NCBI GenBank assembly: GCA_965199335.1 | Contig: CBDAQZ010000004.1 | Coordinates: forward strand, 558,001-622,000 | Direction of reading: 5' to 3' | DNA length: 64,000 nucleotides | Source of the DNA: CBDAQV01 sp965199335 | GTDB lineage: Bacteria > Pseudomonadota > Alphaproteobacteria > CALMVH01 | Shown here: positions 43,005-51,200 of the stretch, piece by piece | Layout: each line of letters starts with the position of its first letter | Position numbering within the stretch: position 1 is the stretch's first letter | The notes under the pieces: model-generated | What the model saw: only the letters and a program-made list of their open reading frames with translations | Told to the model about the DNA's origin: nothing | Database searches by the model: none | Position numbers and translations under genes: made by a program

Positions 43005-44222
43005 TTAGAAGGAGTCGTTCCCGGACAGGTTCACCGCTCCGCCTGGCCGGCCATCTTTTCCCGATATCGTTGCCGCCAACGCACCCGATGGCGACATCGC
43101 GGCGCGCAGATTGTCGGGATTGAGCGGCTCCAGCTCCGGGAGTACGAACACCCCATCCTTCCGCACCAGCTTCCCATCGAACCAGATTTCGCCGCCGCCG
43201 TATTCGGGCCGGTGAATTTGCACGACATCCCAGTGATTGATGGACTTGTTGCCGTTATCGGCCGAGTTATAGCAGCTACCTTTGGCGATATGAATCGCGC
43301 CGTCGATCTTTTCGTCATAGCCGATGTCGCCGACCGGCGTCTTGATGTCGGGGTGAAAACTTACGGCGAATTCGCCGAGGTAGCGCGCGCCCTCGTCGCG
43401 ATCGAGCATCTCGTTGAGTTTTTTCGTCCGCTCTTCGTTTTCCGCATCCGCGTAGACGATCTTGCCGTCTTCGAATGCCAGCCTGATGAATTCGAAACTC
43501 TCGCCATCGTATTTCGTGGGACCGCTCTTGTAGGTTCCGTTGACCGAATATTTCAACGGCGCGGTGAAGACTTCGCCATCCGGATTGTTCGTTTCGCCGG
43601 TGCAGGCGACGGCGGGGATGTCATCCTTCCTCATGCTCAGGTAGGTGTCCTGGGCCGGGCTGATGATCCAGATCAGGTTCGTGGCCGTCATCAATTTCTC
43701 GAGCGGTCGCGCCGGTTCGATCATCTTGTCGTGGTCGGCAAGGGAAACCTTGCGGTTGAACTTTTTGAATTCGGGCAATGTCATTCCGCAATCGGCGGCC
43801 AGTGCTTCGGTGGCCGCCTGCACGACGAGCCAGCGCGTATGATTGATGCGATGATCGATCATCGGGCCCATCGCGGTCTTGTATAAGACCCTCTGCTGTT
43901 CCGTGAGGTCGATCTTCGCCTGGTCGGCATTGTCCTTGATTCGAATATAGCGCTGCATCGAAGTCATGAGATCGAGCTGCCGGGCACCGTAATCGGCGAC
44001 TCCTTGCGCGGACAAACCTGCGATATCGCGATTGATGGCTTCGCTTCCACTATCGACCAGGCAGGGGATGCCGCCGACGGCCCGCACCTCCTCCGCGCAC
44101 GCTTCGGCGAGCGACCGACCATCGGGCCCCTGGTGTTCGATCCAGACGTTGTCGCCAGGCTCTACCTTCAACGACTTGTGCATATAGTGCTGAGCTAGAT
44201 CTATATCGTACTGGTCGCTCAT
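43005..44222 (-). CDS. M29-family aminopeptidase
   Basis: A 405-residue metalloaminopeptidase related to aminopeptidase T/AmpS. Metal and active-site regions are visible: CTGETNNPDGEVFTAP, then DRDEGARYLGEFAVS, and HIAKGSCYNSAD with INHWDVVQ. The start has GAGG four bases before the ATG. Convergent with recR, seven bases between the stops. GC is modestly lower than recR. Confidence 0.9.
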   Translation of the reverse strand: MSDQYDIDLAQHYMHKSLKVEPGDNVWIEHQGPDGRSLAEACAEEVRAVGGIPCLVDSGSEAINRDIAGLSAQGVADYGARQLDLMTSMQRYIRIKDNADQAKIDLTEQQRVLYKTAMGPMIDHRINHTRWLVVQAATEALAADCGMTLPEFKKFNRKVSLADHDKMIEPARPLEKLMTATNLIWIISPAQDTYLSMRKDDIPAVACTGETNNPDGEVFTAPLKYSVNGTYKSGPTKYDGESFEFIRLAFEDGKIVYADAENEERTKKLNEMLDRDEGARYLGEFAVSFHPDIKTPVGDIGYDEKIDGAIHIAKGSCYNSADNGNKSINHWDVVQIHRPEYGGGEIWFDGKLVRKDGVFVLPELEPLNPDNLRAAMSPSGALAATISGKDGRPGGAVNLSGNDSF

Positions 44223-44351
44223 GAAGCCTCACAATTTAATTTCTTATTAACATTCTACTTGGATACGGTCAATATCAAAGCAAAGCGACTTGTATACTTC
44301 ACAAACCCAATAGCTTGATATAGATTCCGGCCTTCTTTCAGGGAGGCTCGC

Positions 44352-44639
44352 TTGGGACACGATATAATCTCAAAAGCGATCAAGGATCGTCTCGTTCTTT
44401 CGTTTGGATACAAGGGCCAGACCCGGCTCGTTGAGCCTTACGTTCTTGGATATAAAGGCACCAATGTGTTGCTCTTCCTCGGCTGGCAACTTCAAGGAGG
44501 AAGCGGAATAGGCTGGCACGATTTTCACGTTTCCAAAGCCAGCGCTGTTTCCATAACTGGGCAAATATGTGGGCCTGTTCAGCCAACGTATAACCCGACC
44601 GATCCCGATTGGAAGCGGGTGCTGGAACGCCTTCGCTGA
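44352..44639 (+). CDS. Small WYL-like protein
   Basis: A 95-residue protein starting at TTG 44352 with GGGAGG five bases upstream. The sequence DIISKAIKDRLVLSFGYKGQ, then TRLVEPYVLGYKGTNVLL and WHDFHVSKASAVSITGQ has the strand pattern and EPY motif of WYL-like ligand-binding domains. Standalone versions occur in accessory regions. No DNA-binding domain is present. Function unknown. Confidence 0.7.
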   Translation: MGHDIISKAIKDRLVLSFGYKGQTRLVEPYVLGYKGTNVLLFLGWQLQGGSGIGWHDFHVSKASAVSITGQICGPVQPTYNPTDPDWKRVLERLR

Positions 44640-44758
44640 AGCCTCCACAATTACACGGCATAGGCCAGTATGCGGGGAGATTATAAAGGGCGTAGGTAGA
44701 CCAGTGATCCATTAAACCATTGAATCACAGTCACGAATCTGTGGTCAACAAGAATTGG

Positions 44759-44986
44759 CTATAGCCGGTTGACGCGCTTCGTTAGCCGTATGTCGTTATA
44801 GACATAGAACGCGGCACCACCCGCGATAGGCCCCCACGATGGTAATTCGTGCCATGTACTAAGTAAGAGGCCTGTAGCTATCGCCGCAAGGTACGAGAGT
44901 GCCTCGCCAATCCATTGGTGCATGACCTCCGTCCGGCGTTCAAGGCGTGCCAAACGCTCTTGAATGTCTGTGATCTCACTTTCCAT
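44759..44986 (-). CDS. Small membrane protein with coiled-coil head
   Basis: A 75-residue protein: a charged coiled-coil (MESEITDIQERLARLERRTEV) and a hydrophobic hairpin (EALSYLAAIATGLLL and PIAGGAAFYVYN). ATG 44986 has AAGGG about eight bases upstream and overlaps the preceding gene by 11 bases; GTG 44995 would add three residues. Resembles phage or plasmid small membrane proteins. Function unknown. Confidence 0.6.
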   Translation of the reverse strand: MESEITDIQERLARLERRTEVMHQWIGEALSYLAAIATGLLLSTWHELPSWGPIAGGAAFYVYNDIRLTKRVNRL

Positions 44987-45143
44987 CGGGTTCACCCTTC
45001 ACCGGCTTATGCTTGCCCAGCTTCTTCAGCTTAGCCTCAAACGCGGCTTCATCCTCATCCGCGCCCAGTTCGCGGGCGGTCGCTTCAAATTTTTCGCGTT
45101 GACTCGTGTGGGATGATTCGGGCTCTTTGTCCGTAGTTTTCAT
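44976..45143 (-). CDS. Small charged protein divergent from DUF3800
   Basis: A 55-residue hydrophilic protein: REKFEATARELGADEDEAAF, then EAKLKKLGKHKPVKG. ATG 45143 follows AGGAAAG at about ten bases. Short proteins ending in a similar E-rich/K-rich helix are, in my memory, frequent neighbours of DUF3800 genes in Rhizobiales and relatives. Only 17 bases separate its start from that of the DUF3800 gene on the other strand. Confidence 0.6.
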   Translation of the reverse strand: MKTTDKEPESSHTSQREKFEATARELGADEDEAAFEAKLKKLGKHKPVKGEPDGK

Positions 45144-45160
45144 GTTGGTAAGTCTTTCCT

Positions 45161-45955
45161 GTGACGCACACATACATAGCATACATCGATGAGTCTGGGG
45201 ACGATGGCCTTCGCAAGTTTCGCAGCATAGGTGCCGATGGGTCAACTCATTGGCTTGGAATATCATGCTGCATCGTCCGCGCTATAAATGATCTGTCCCT
45301 GGTGCAGTTGCGCGATGACATAGTTGGAAACAAGCCCGGAAAACAGCGAACTGATTTTCACTTTGCTGACATTTCCCACCAGCAACGGATTATGGCGTGT
45401 CAGCGTATTAGCAAGTTTCCGCTCCGATCAATCACGATCTTATCCGATAAAACGACAATCGAGGCGGGGGTGTATAAGGAGAAAAATCAACTTTACCATT
45501 ACCTCACCTCATATCTTATTCAGAGAATCAGTTGGATGGCCAGAGACATGAGGCGTTCTTGCCCTGAAGGAGATGGGCGCGTGAAGATCATTTTCTCACG
45601 CCGAGGCGGCATGAACTATGAGGACTTCAAAACGTATCTAGAAAAGCTAAGAGAGATTAATCCCGGCAACAAACGCTACCATTGGCCAGTAATAGATATC
45701 GACGCGATAGAAGCCAAATATCACAAGGAATTGGCTGGCTTACAGATTGCGGACTGCGTAGCGAGTGCTTTCACGAACGCCGTTGACCCAGACAGGTACG
45801 GCAATGTGGAAGTCAGATATGCTAACCTTCTGCGGCCTAACTGTTACACGAATGCCAATCGATACGCGTCCTATGGACTAAAGATTGTTCCCGGACCCTC
45901 TAGAAACGAAGGCATTCCTGACCGAGAGGAATTTTACAAAGCCTTCGGATATTAA
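45161..45955 (+). CDS. DUF3800 domain protein
   Basis: A 264-residue protein with DUF3800 signatures: YIAYIDESGDDG at the N-terminus, DFHFADIS in the middle and ELAGLQIADCVASAF near the C-terminus. The acidic residues form an RNase H-like putative active site. Members are common near mobile elements and defence loci, with no settled function. GTG 45161 is used; no clear Shine-Dalgarno is seen. Low GC relative to the genome. Confidence 0.85.
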   Translation: MTHTYIAYIDESGDDGLRKFRSIGADGSTHWLGISCCIVRAINDLSLVQLRDDIVGNKPGKQRTDFHFADISHQQRIMACQRISKFPLRSITILSDKTTIEAGVYKEKNQLYHYLTSYLIQRISWMARDMRRSCPEGDGRVKIIFSRRGGMNYEDFKTYLEKLREINPGNKRYHWPVIDIDAIEAKYHKELAGLQIADCVASAFTNAVDPDRYGNVEVRYANLLRPNCYTNANRYASYGLKIVPGPSRNEGIPDREEFYKAFGY

Positions 45956-46083
45956 TGTGACAGCCCCCCGGTCCCGGTTACCATTGCCACTGTGGACAAC
46001 TGCTACCTTTCGGTTGCTTAGGGATGATTCCAGCGCATGACTGTCACCTAAGTATATGAGTCTAATCTTCCTTACTGTCAAGT

Positions 46084-47007
46084 TTACGCGTCAGCTCTCC
46101 GATAGGTCAGACGCTTGCCGGTGACACCAGCCAACATCGTCTCGGTGCGCTTGCTATCCGTCACCTTCCGCTCGTTATAACGGAAGTCGAACTCCGCCAA
46201 ATACCGTTTCAGGTGCTGTTCACCGACGTGGTGATATACGCCATTAATGCCGCGCTTCAGGATGCTGAAATAGCCTTCCACGGTGTTCGTGTGCCAGAAG
46301 CCACCACGCAGATATTCGTTGATGCCGTGGTTCACGGTACCGTGACCAGCGAAGCCTTTCAGGGCGGCAGGATACACACGGCTTTCGTCCGTCATGACGT
46401 AGGTAGCGGCGTGCATCTGCGCTTCAAGGATCGGCTTCAGCGTTTTTGCCGTGACGTTAGCAACGTGGAAGGAACGAACTTTGCCGGCACGCTCCACCAG
46501 AGACACAACCGGCTCCTTGTTCGCGCCACCCTGCGAGTGCGGAGTGCGCTTGTTGGCGTGCTTATTCTTTTCCTTGCCGCCAATGTAGGTTTCGTCCGCT
46601 TCAACAACCTTGTTGTCCCCGCCCATCGGTTCGATGTGCACGACGCGCATTGCTTCGCGCAGACGGTGGGCCATGAACCAAGCGGTCTTGTAGGTGACTT
46701 CCAGAGTGCGGTGTAACTGGTGGGCGCTAATGCCCTTCTTGCTGCTGGAAAGCAGATACGCAGCCTGAAACCACTTGTGCAGGGGAACGTGACTGTCCTC
46801 AAACACGGTGCCGACCTTTACGGTGAACTGCTTGCGGCAATCCTTGCACTTCTTCAGGCCCATTCGGGTCGTTTTGCCGTTCAAAGCGTAAGCGGTGCCG
46901 ACCGTGCCACAGTGCGGGCAGACAATTCCGTCAGCCCAGAGAATGCTTTCCAGCTTGGCGAAGGCTTGTGCTTCATCGTGAAAGTAGGGGCTGGAAAGAA
47001 CGCTCAT
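46084..47007 (-). mobile_element. IS1595-family (ISXO2-like) transposase, apparently intact
   Basis: A 307-residue transposase. N-terminal zinc ribbon: IVCPHCGTVG ... KKCKDCRKQF. The DDE/N-type catalytic core follows: Asp in VVEADETYIGGKEKN, Asp in YVMTDESRVYP, and HTNTVEGYFSILKRGINGVYHH. No stop or frameshift interrupts it. Terminal inverted repeats could not be defined: TAAGTATATGAG near 46050 and TAAAGTATATAG near 47058 are similar but in direct orientation. The element borders are therefore open. Confidence 0.9.
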
Positions 47008-47108
47008 GACTGCCTCGTGTGTCTATGAGGCTAATCTATATCCTGAAGCTGGGTGTGTAAAGTATATAGCTCCCAAAGCAAGGCCTTTATGCTGCCACCT
47101 GATACTAG

Positions 47109-47192
47109 TCATTCCGGTGCGTAGCACCGGAATCCATACTATGTTGACACAGAAGATGGATTCCGGATGCGCTGCGCGCACGACGGAATGAC
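47109..47192. repeat. 84-base nested palindromic repeat
   Basis: Outer arms GTCATTCCG (47109-47117) and CGGAATGAC (47184-47192) are perfect complements. Inside are a perfect 10-base hairpin ATTCCGGTGC-GTA-GCACCGGAAT (47111-47133) and a second pair GGAATCCAT / ATGGATTCC (47129-47137 and 47156-47164). This is a REP/MITE-like unit of a sort frequent in proteobacteria. It lies five bases past the stop of the small exported gene and could also terminate its transcript. Confidence 0.8.
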
Positions 47193-47197
47193 AGCTG

Positions 47198-47482
47198 CTA
47201 CTGCTTGGCCCGCTTGTTGTACTCGGCCAGGAAATCGTCGTTGTAGTAGGTGATGGTCTTGCTGCCCTCGCGCTGGGCGTCCTCCGCCTCCTTCGACAGG
47301 CATTGCACGTAGGCGTTTATGCCGGCGGCGTAGCGCTGCATCGACTGGTCCAGCTTCTGTGCGTTTTCCGGTGCGACGGTCCTGGGGTCGGGGAAGCGCG
47401 GCTTGTCCGGCCTTGCGCAGCCGGCGGCGTGGGCCAGCGCGGGGGTGAAGATCGCGGTTAGAAGCAGGACTTTGAAACGCAT
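47198..47482 (-). CDS. Small exported hypothetical protein
   Basis: A 94-residue protein with a signal peptide (MRFKVLLLTAIFTPALAHA) and a short mature domain (CARPDKPRFPDPRTVAP, ITYYNDDFLAEYNKRAKQ) with two Cys. ATG 47482 follows GAGAGGGA and is preferred over 47500. It lies 21 bases after purH and is probably co-transcribed. Function unknown; similar short secreted proteins are common in alphaproteobacteria. Confidence 0.75.
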   Translation of the reverse strand: MRFKVLLLTAIFTPALAHAAGCARPDKPRFPDPRTVAPENAQKLDQSMQRYAAGINAYVQCLSKEAEDAQREGSKTITYYNDDFLAEYNKRAKQ

Positions 47483-47503
47483 TATTCCCTCTCTCGTCAT
47501 CGA

Positions 47504-49081
47504 CTAATGCCGGAAATGGCGCATGCCGGTGAAGACCATCGCCAGACCACGGGCGTCGGCGGCTTCGATCACCTCGGCGTCGCGGATAGACCCGCCCGGC
47601 TGGATGATCGCGGTCGCGCCGGCATCGGCGGCGGCGATCAGGCCGTCGGCGAAGGGGAAGAACGCGTCGGACGCGACCACCGAGCCTTGGGTCAGCGGCG
47701 GGGCGTTCGCGGCCTCCCCCGCCTCGCCCGCTTTCCATGCGGCGATGCGGGTTGAATCCACGCGGCTCATCTGGCCGGCGCCGATCCCGACCGTCGCGCC
47801 GTTCCTGGCGTAGACGATGGCGTTCGACTTGACGTGCTTGCAGACGCGGAAAGCGAACAACAGGTCTGCCAGTTCCTGGTGGCTGGGCGCGCGCTTCGTC
47901 ACTACCTTCAGGCTGTCGGGCATGACCCGGCCGAGATCGCGGTCCTGCAGCAGGAAGCCGCCGGCCAGCGAGCGGATGACGAAGCCGTGATCGCCGCCCT
48001 GCGGCAACTCGCCGATGGACAGGACGCGCAGCTTCTCCCGCTTCTTCAGGATCGCCAGAGCGTCCTCGTCGATGCTGGGCGCCACCACCAGCTCGGTGAA
48101 CAGCTTGGTGATCTCGGTCGCGGTCGCGGCGTCCAGCGGCACGTTGGTCGCGATCACGCCGCCGAAGGCGCTGACCGGGTCGCATGCCAAGGCGCGGCTG
48201 TAGGCGGTCTTGAGGTCGTTCGCCTCGGCGACGCCGCAAGGGTTGGCATGCTTGATGATCGCGATCGCCGGGCCGTCGAATTCCGCGACCAGCTCGATCG
48301 CGGCATCGGCGTCGTTGAGGTTGTTGAAGCTGAGCGGCTTGCCGCCGTGCTGCGTCGCGCGGGCGATGCCGGCGCGGTTGCTGCTGTCGACATAGAACGC
48401 GGCGCGCTGGTGCGGATTCTCGCCATAGACCAGGTCCTGGTACTTGGTGCCCGAGATCGTGATCGTATCGGGCGTGCCGAGGTCCAGTTCGCGCGCGAAC
48501 CAGCCGGCGATGGCCGAATCGTAGAACGCGGTGTGGGCGAAGGCCTCGGCGGCGAATGTGCGCCGCAACGCGAAATCCAGCCCGCCGGCCTGCAGGGCCT
48601 CGATCACCTGCGCGTATTGCTTGGGCGCGGTGATCACCGCGACGAATTCGTGGTTCTTGGCGGCGGAGCGGACCATGGCGGGGCCGCCGATGTCGATATT
48701 CTCGACGATCTCGTCCACCGGCTTGCCCGCCGCGACGGTTTCGGCGAACGGGTAGAGGTTCACCACCACCAGGTCGATCTGGTCGATGTCGTACTCGGCC
48801 ATCGCGCGCATGTGCGCGTCGTCGTCGCGGCGGGCGAGGATGCCGCCATGCACGCCCGGGTGCAGCGTTTTCACCCGGCCGTCCATCATTTCGGGAAAGC
48901 CGGTCAGCTCGGATACTTCCTTGACCGGCAGCCCGGCCGCGGCGATCGCCTTCGCCGTGCCTCCGGTGGACACAAGCTCGACCCCATGATCGGCCAGCGC
49001 GCGGGCGAATTCGACCAGGCCGGTCTTGTCGGAAACGGAAAGCAGGGCGCGAACTGGTTTCAGTACGTCGGTCGTCATCAT
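47504..49081 (-). CDS. purH: Bifunctional AICAR transformylase / IMP cyclohydrolase
   Basis: A 525-residue enzyme doing the last two steps of IMP synthesis. The N-terminal MGS-like cyclohydrolase domain begins RALLSVSDKTGLVEFARALA. The transformylase domain includes KYQDLVYGENPHQRAAFY, FNNLNDADAA, IKHANPCGVAEA and the C-terminal GSIRDAEVIEAAD. A second ATG (49078) is one codon in. The leader contains an inverted repeat. Confidence 0.97.
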   Translation of the reverse strand: MMTTDVLKPVRALLSVSDKTGLVEFARALADHGVELVSTGGTAKAIAAAGLPVKEVSELTGFPEMMDGRVKTLHPGVHGGILARRDDDAHMRAMAEYDIDQIDLVVVNLYPFAETVAAGKPVDEIVENIDIGGPAMVRSAAKNHEFVAVITAPKQYAQVIEALQAGGLDFALRRTFAAEAFAHTAFYDSAIAGWFARELDLGTPDTITISGTKYQDLVYGENPHQRAAFYVDSSNRAGIARATQHGGKPLSFNNLNDADAAIELVAEFDGPAIAIIKHANPCGVAEANDLKTAYSRALACDPVSAFGGVIATNVPLDAATATEITKLFTELVVAPSIDEDALAILKKREKLRVLSIGELPQGGDHGFVIRSLAGGFLLQDRDLGRVMPDSLKVVTKRAPSHQELADLLFAFRVCKHVKSNAIVYARNGATVGIGAGQMSRVDSTRIAAWKAGEAGEAANAPPLTQGSVVASDAFFPFADGLIAAADAGATAIIQPGGSIRDAEVIEAADARGLAMVFTGMRHFRH

Positions 49082-49089
49082 GGCTGCCA

Positions 49090-49139
49090 GGTAGTTGAGG
49101 CCTTGTACCTAGTCCGAATAACGCCCGGCTTCAACTACC
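49090..49139. promoter_or_regulatory. Inverted repeat in the purH leader
   Basis: GGTAGTTGAGGCC (49090-49102) and GGCTTCAACTACC (49127-49139) pair at 12 of 13 positions around a 24-base loop, ending nine bases before the purH ATG on the minus strand. It could be a leader hairpin or operator for purH, or a terminator of the upstream gene, though no T-run follows. Confidence 0.45.
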
Positions 49140-49163
49140 CGTGAAGGACGCCTTCGCTATATG

Positions 49164-50147
49164 TCAGAAATTCGGAACGGCGCCGTTCACGGACGGGCGG
49201 GCGGCCTCGATCCCGAGATCCGCGCTTCCCCGGGCCTTTGCCGGAATGAACTGCGAACCGTCAAGAATGAAATGGCTGAACCGGTCCATGTCCAGCGGGT
49301 GCGGCAGGTGGGGACCGGATTTGACGCTGGCGCGATATTCGCGGCTGTCGGGATGAAGGATAACGACGGCGACCGTCTTGCCCTGGTCTTCCAGTATCCG
49401 TTTCATCGCAGCCGCATGATCGCGGCCGAAATTGACGATTGCGTGGCCCGGCAGGTCTTGCAGATCCATGTTGGAAAGTATCGCCCGGTTCTCCTCGAGG
49501 GAGACGCGCCGGTCCAGGTCCTGGCTCTGGAAAGCGGCAATTTCGGAGGCGTGCCGCTTTTCGAATTTCTTTTCCCGCTTGGCATGCTCTTTCGGCGACA
49601 GGGTTTCGCCTACGCCCCGTTCCAGTTCGTATGTGCGCAGGAATTGTTCGTAGTCGTAATTGCCTCGGGACCCTAGGTCGTCGCCGAAGACGACACGATT
49701 CCAGCCGCGCGAACGGTCGACCAGCTGCAGCAGGTTCTTGCGGATCTCATCCGCCTGTTGCGATGTCGCGTATTTGAACGTGATCTGGTCGAGGGTGTGC
49801 TCGAGGTCATCCCGCTTTGCCGGGTCGGCCTGGAATCTTTCGACGACCGTCTGGTCTTCGTTCGGCAGTTCGAGTTCCATTTCCACGACCCCGGCCGCTT
49901 TTGCCCGACCGAGAAAGGCATCGCTGGCCAGCAGGGCGATGTCCTGGTCGCCGAACCGGTGACTGTCATCGCAGATCAAGGTGACATCGTGTGTACGGAT
50001 CGTATCCGCCAGGGTGTCGAGACCGTTCGTCTGCGCCGGTTTGGCGGCAGCCAGAAGCAGCGAGGGCGCCATGCCCATCGCCAGGGCGATGGCCCCGAAC
50101 ATGCGCTTGGCGGCGGACTGCCGCGGGAAATTACGATGATCTGGCAC
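49164..50147 (-). CDS. Exported ChaN/TraB-like protein of unknown function
   Basis: A 327-residue protein starting at GTG 50147 with AGGGAGC upstream. A signal peptide region (MFGAIALAMGMAPSLLLAAA) is followed by DDSHRFGDQDIALLASDAFL, then VVEMELELPNEDQ and LPGHAIVNFGRDHAAAMKRI. The His/Glu spacing and the GRDHA segment resemble the ChaN/TraB/erythromycin-esterase-like fold, but the match is weak. Periplasmic location is expected. It precedes purH on the same strand. Confidence 0.6.
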   Translation of the reverse strand: MPDHRNFPRQSAAKRMFGAIALAMGMAPSLLLAAAKPAQTNGLDTLADTIRTHDVTLICDDSHRFGDQDIALLASDAFLGRAKAAGVVEMELELPNEDQTVVERFQADPAKRDDLEHTLDQITFKYATSQQADEIRKNLLQLVDRSRGWNRVVFGDDLGSRGNYDYEQFLRTYELERGVGETLSPKEHAKREKKFEKRHASEIAAFQSQDLDRRVSLEENRAILSNMDLQDLPGHAIVNFGRDHAAAMKRILEDQGKTVAVVILHPDSREYRASVKSGPHLPHPLDMDRFSHFILDGSQFIPAKARGSADLGIEAARPSVNGAVPNF

Positions 50148-50279
50148 GGCCGCTCCCTATTTATTAACAATACTATAAAATGCTACTACTTGTAAAGCCC
50201 GGGAATTCCGGACTCGAGGCTCCGATGTCGGCATGAGGTTTGGGTTGCCTGCGCCCGTGCGCTCGGATAGGCCATAGTC

Positions 50280-51200
50280 ATGGGCTATTTCCTGCAGCAG
50301 CTGATCAACGGGCTTACGCTCGGCTCGATCTACGGGTTGATCGCCATCGGCTACACCATGGTCTACGGCATCGTGCAGCTGATCAACTTCGCGCATGGCG
50401 AGATCTACATGATCGGCGCGTTCGCCAGCCTGATCGGCTTCCTGGCGATCGGGGCCATGGGCGGGTCGCTGCCGGTGGCGCTGGGGATCTTCATCGTGCT
50501 GCTGTTCAGCGTCGCGGTCACCGCCGCCTACGGCTTCACCATCGAGCGCGTCGCCTATCGCCATTTGCGCCGCTCGACCCGGCTGGCGCCGCTGATCTCG
50601 GCCATCGGCGTGTCGATCTTCCTGCAGAACTACGTCCAGCTGCTGCAGGGCGCGCGGGTGAAGTCGCTGCCGCCGGTCATCACCGGCGCGTTCGAGCTGG
50701 GGCACGATGCCGCGGGCTTTGCCATTACCATCAGCTATCTGCAGCTACTGGTCATGGGACTTACAACCGGACTGATGCTGCTGTTCACCTGGGTGATATC
50801 GCGCACGCCGCTGGGCCGGGCGCAGCGCGCGACGGCGCAGGACAAGACGATGGCGTCGCTGCTGGGGATCGACATCGACCGCACCATCGCCCTGACCTTC
50901 GTGATCGGCGCCAGCCTGGCGGCGGTGGCGGGGCTGATGGCCACCGTGTTCTATGGCGTGATCGATTTCACGCTGGGTTTCCTGGCCGGGATCAAGGCGT
51001 TCACCGCCGCGGTGCTGGGCGGCATCGGCTCGCTGCCGGGCGCGATGATGGGCGGCTTGCTGCTGGGCGTGATCGAGGCGCTGTGGTCGGCCTATTTGCC
51101 CGCCGAGTACCGCGACGTCGCCAGCTTCGCCATATTGATCGCGGTGCTGGTGGTGCGACCGTCGGGGCTGATGGGCAAGCCCGAGATCCAGAAGGTATGA
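50280..51200 (+). CDS. livH: Branched-chain amino-acid ABC transporter permease LivH
   Basis: A 306-residue inner-membrane permease with about eight helices: FLQQLINGLTLGSIYGLIAIG at the start, GYTMVYGIVQLINFAHGEIYMIGAF, then SLLGIDIDRTIALTFVIGA and KAFTAAVLGGIGSLPGAM. First gene of the livHMGF operon. Its stop overlaps livM. Confidence 0.95.
   Translation: MGYFLQQLINGLTLGSIYGLIAIGYTMVYGIVQLINFAHGEIYMIGAFASLIGFLAIGAMGGSLPVALGIFIVLLFSVAVTAAYGFTIERVAYRHLRRSTRLAPLISAIGVSIFLQNYVQLLQGARVKSLPPVITGAFELGHDAAGFAITISYLQLLVMGLTTGLMLLFTWVISRTPLGRAQRATAQDKTMASLLGIDIDRTIALTFVIGASLAAVAGLMATVFYGVIDFTLGFLAGIKAFTAAVLGGIGSLPGAMMGGLLLGVIEALWSAYLPAEYRDVASFAILIAVLVVRPSGLMGKPEIQKV

Noticed and set aside
46213..46716. 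167-codon plus-strand ORF inside the IS element
   Set aside because: Antisense to the transposase, which has intact zinc-ribbon and catalytic motifs.
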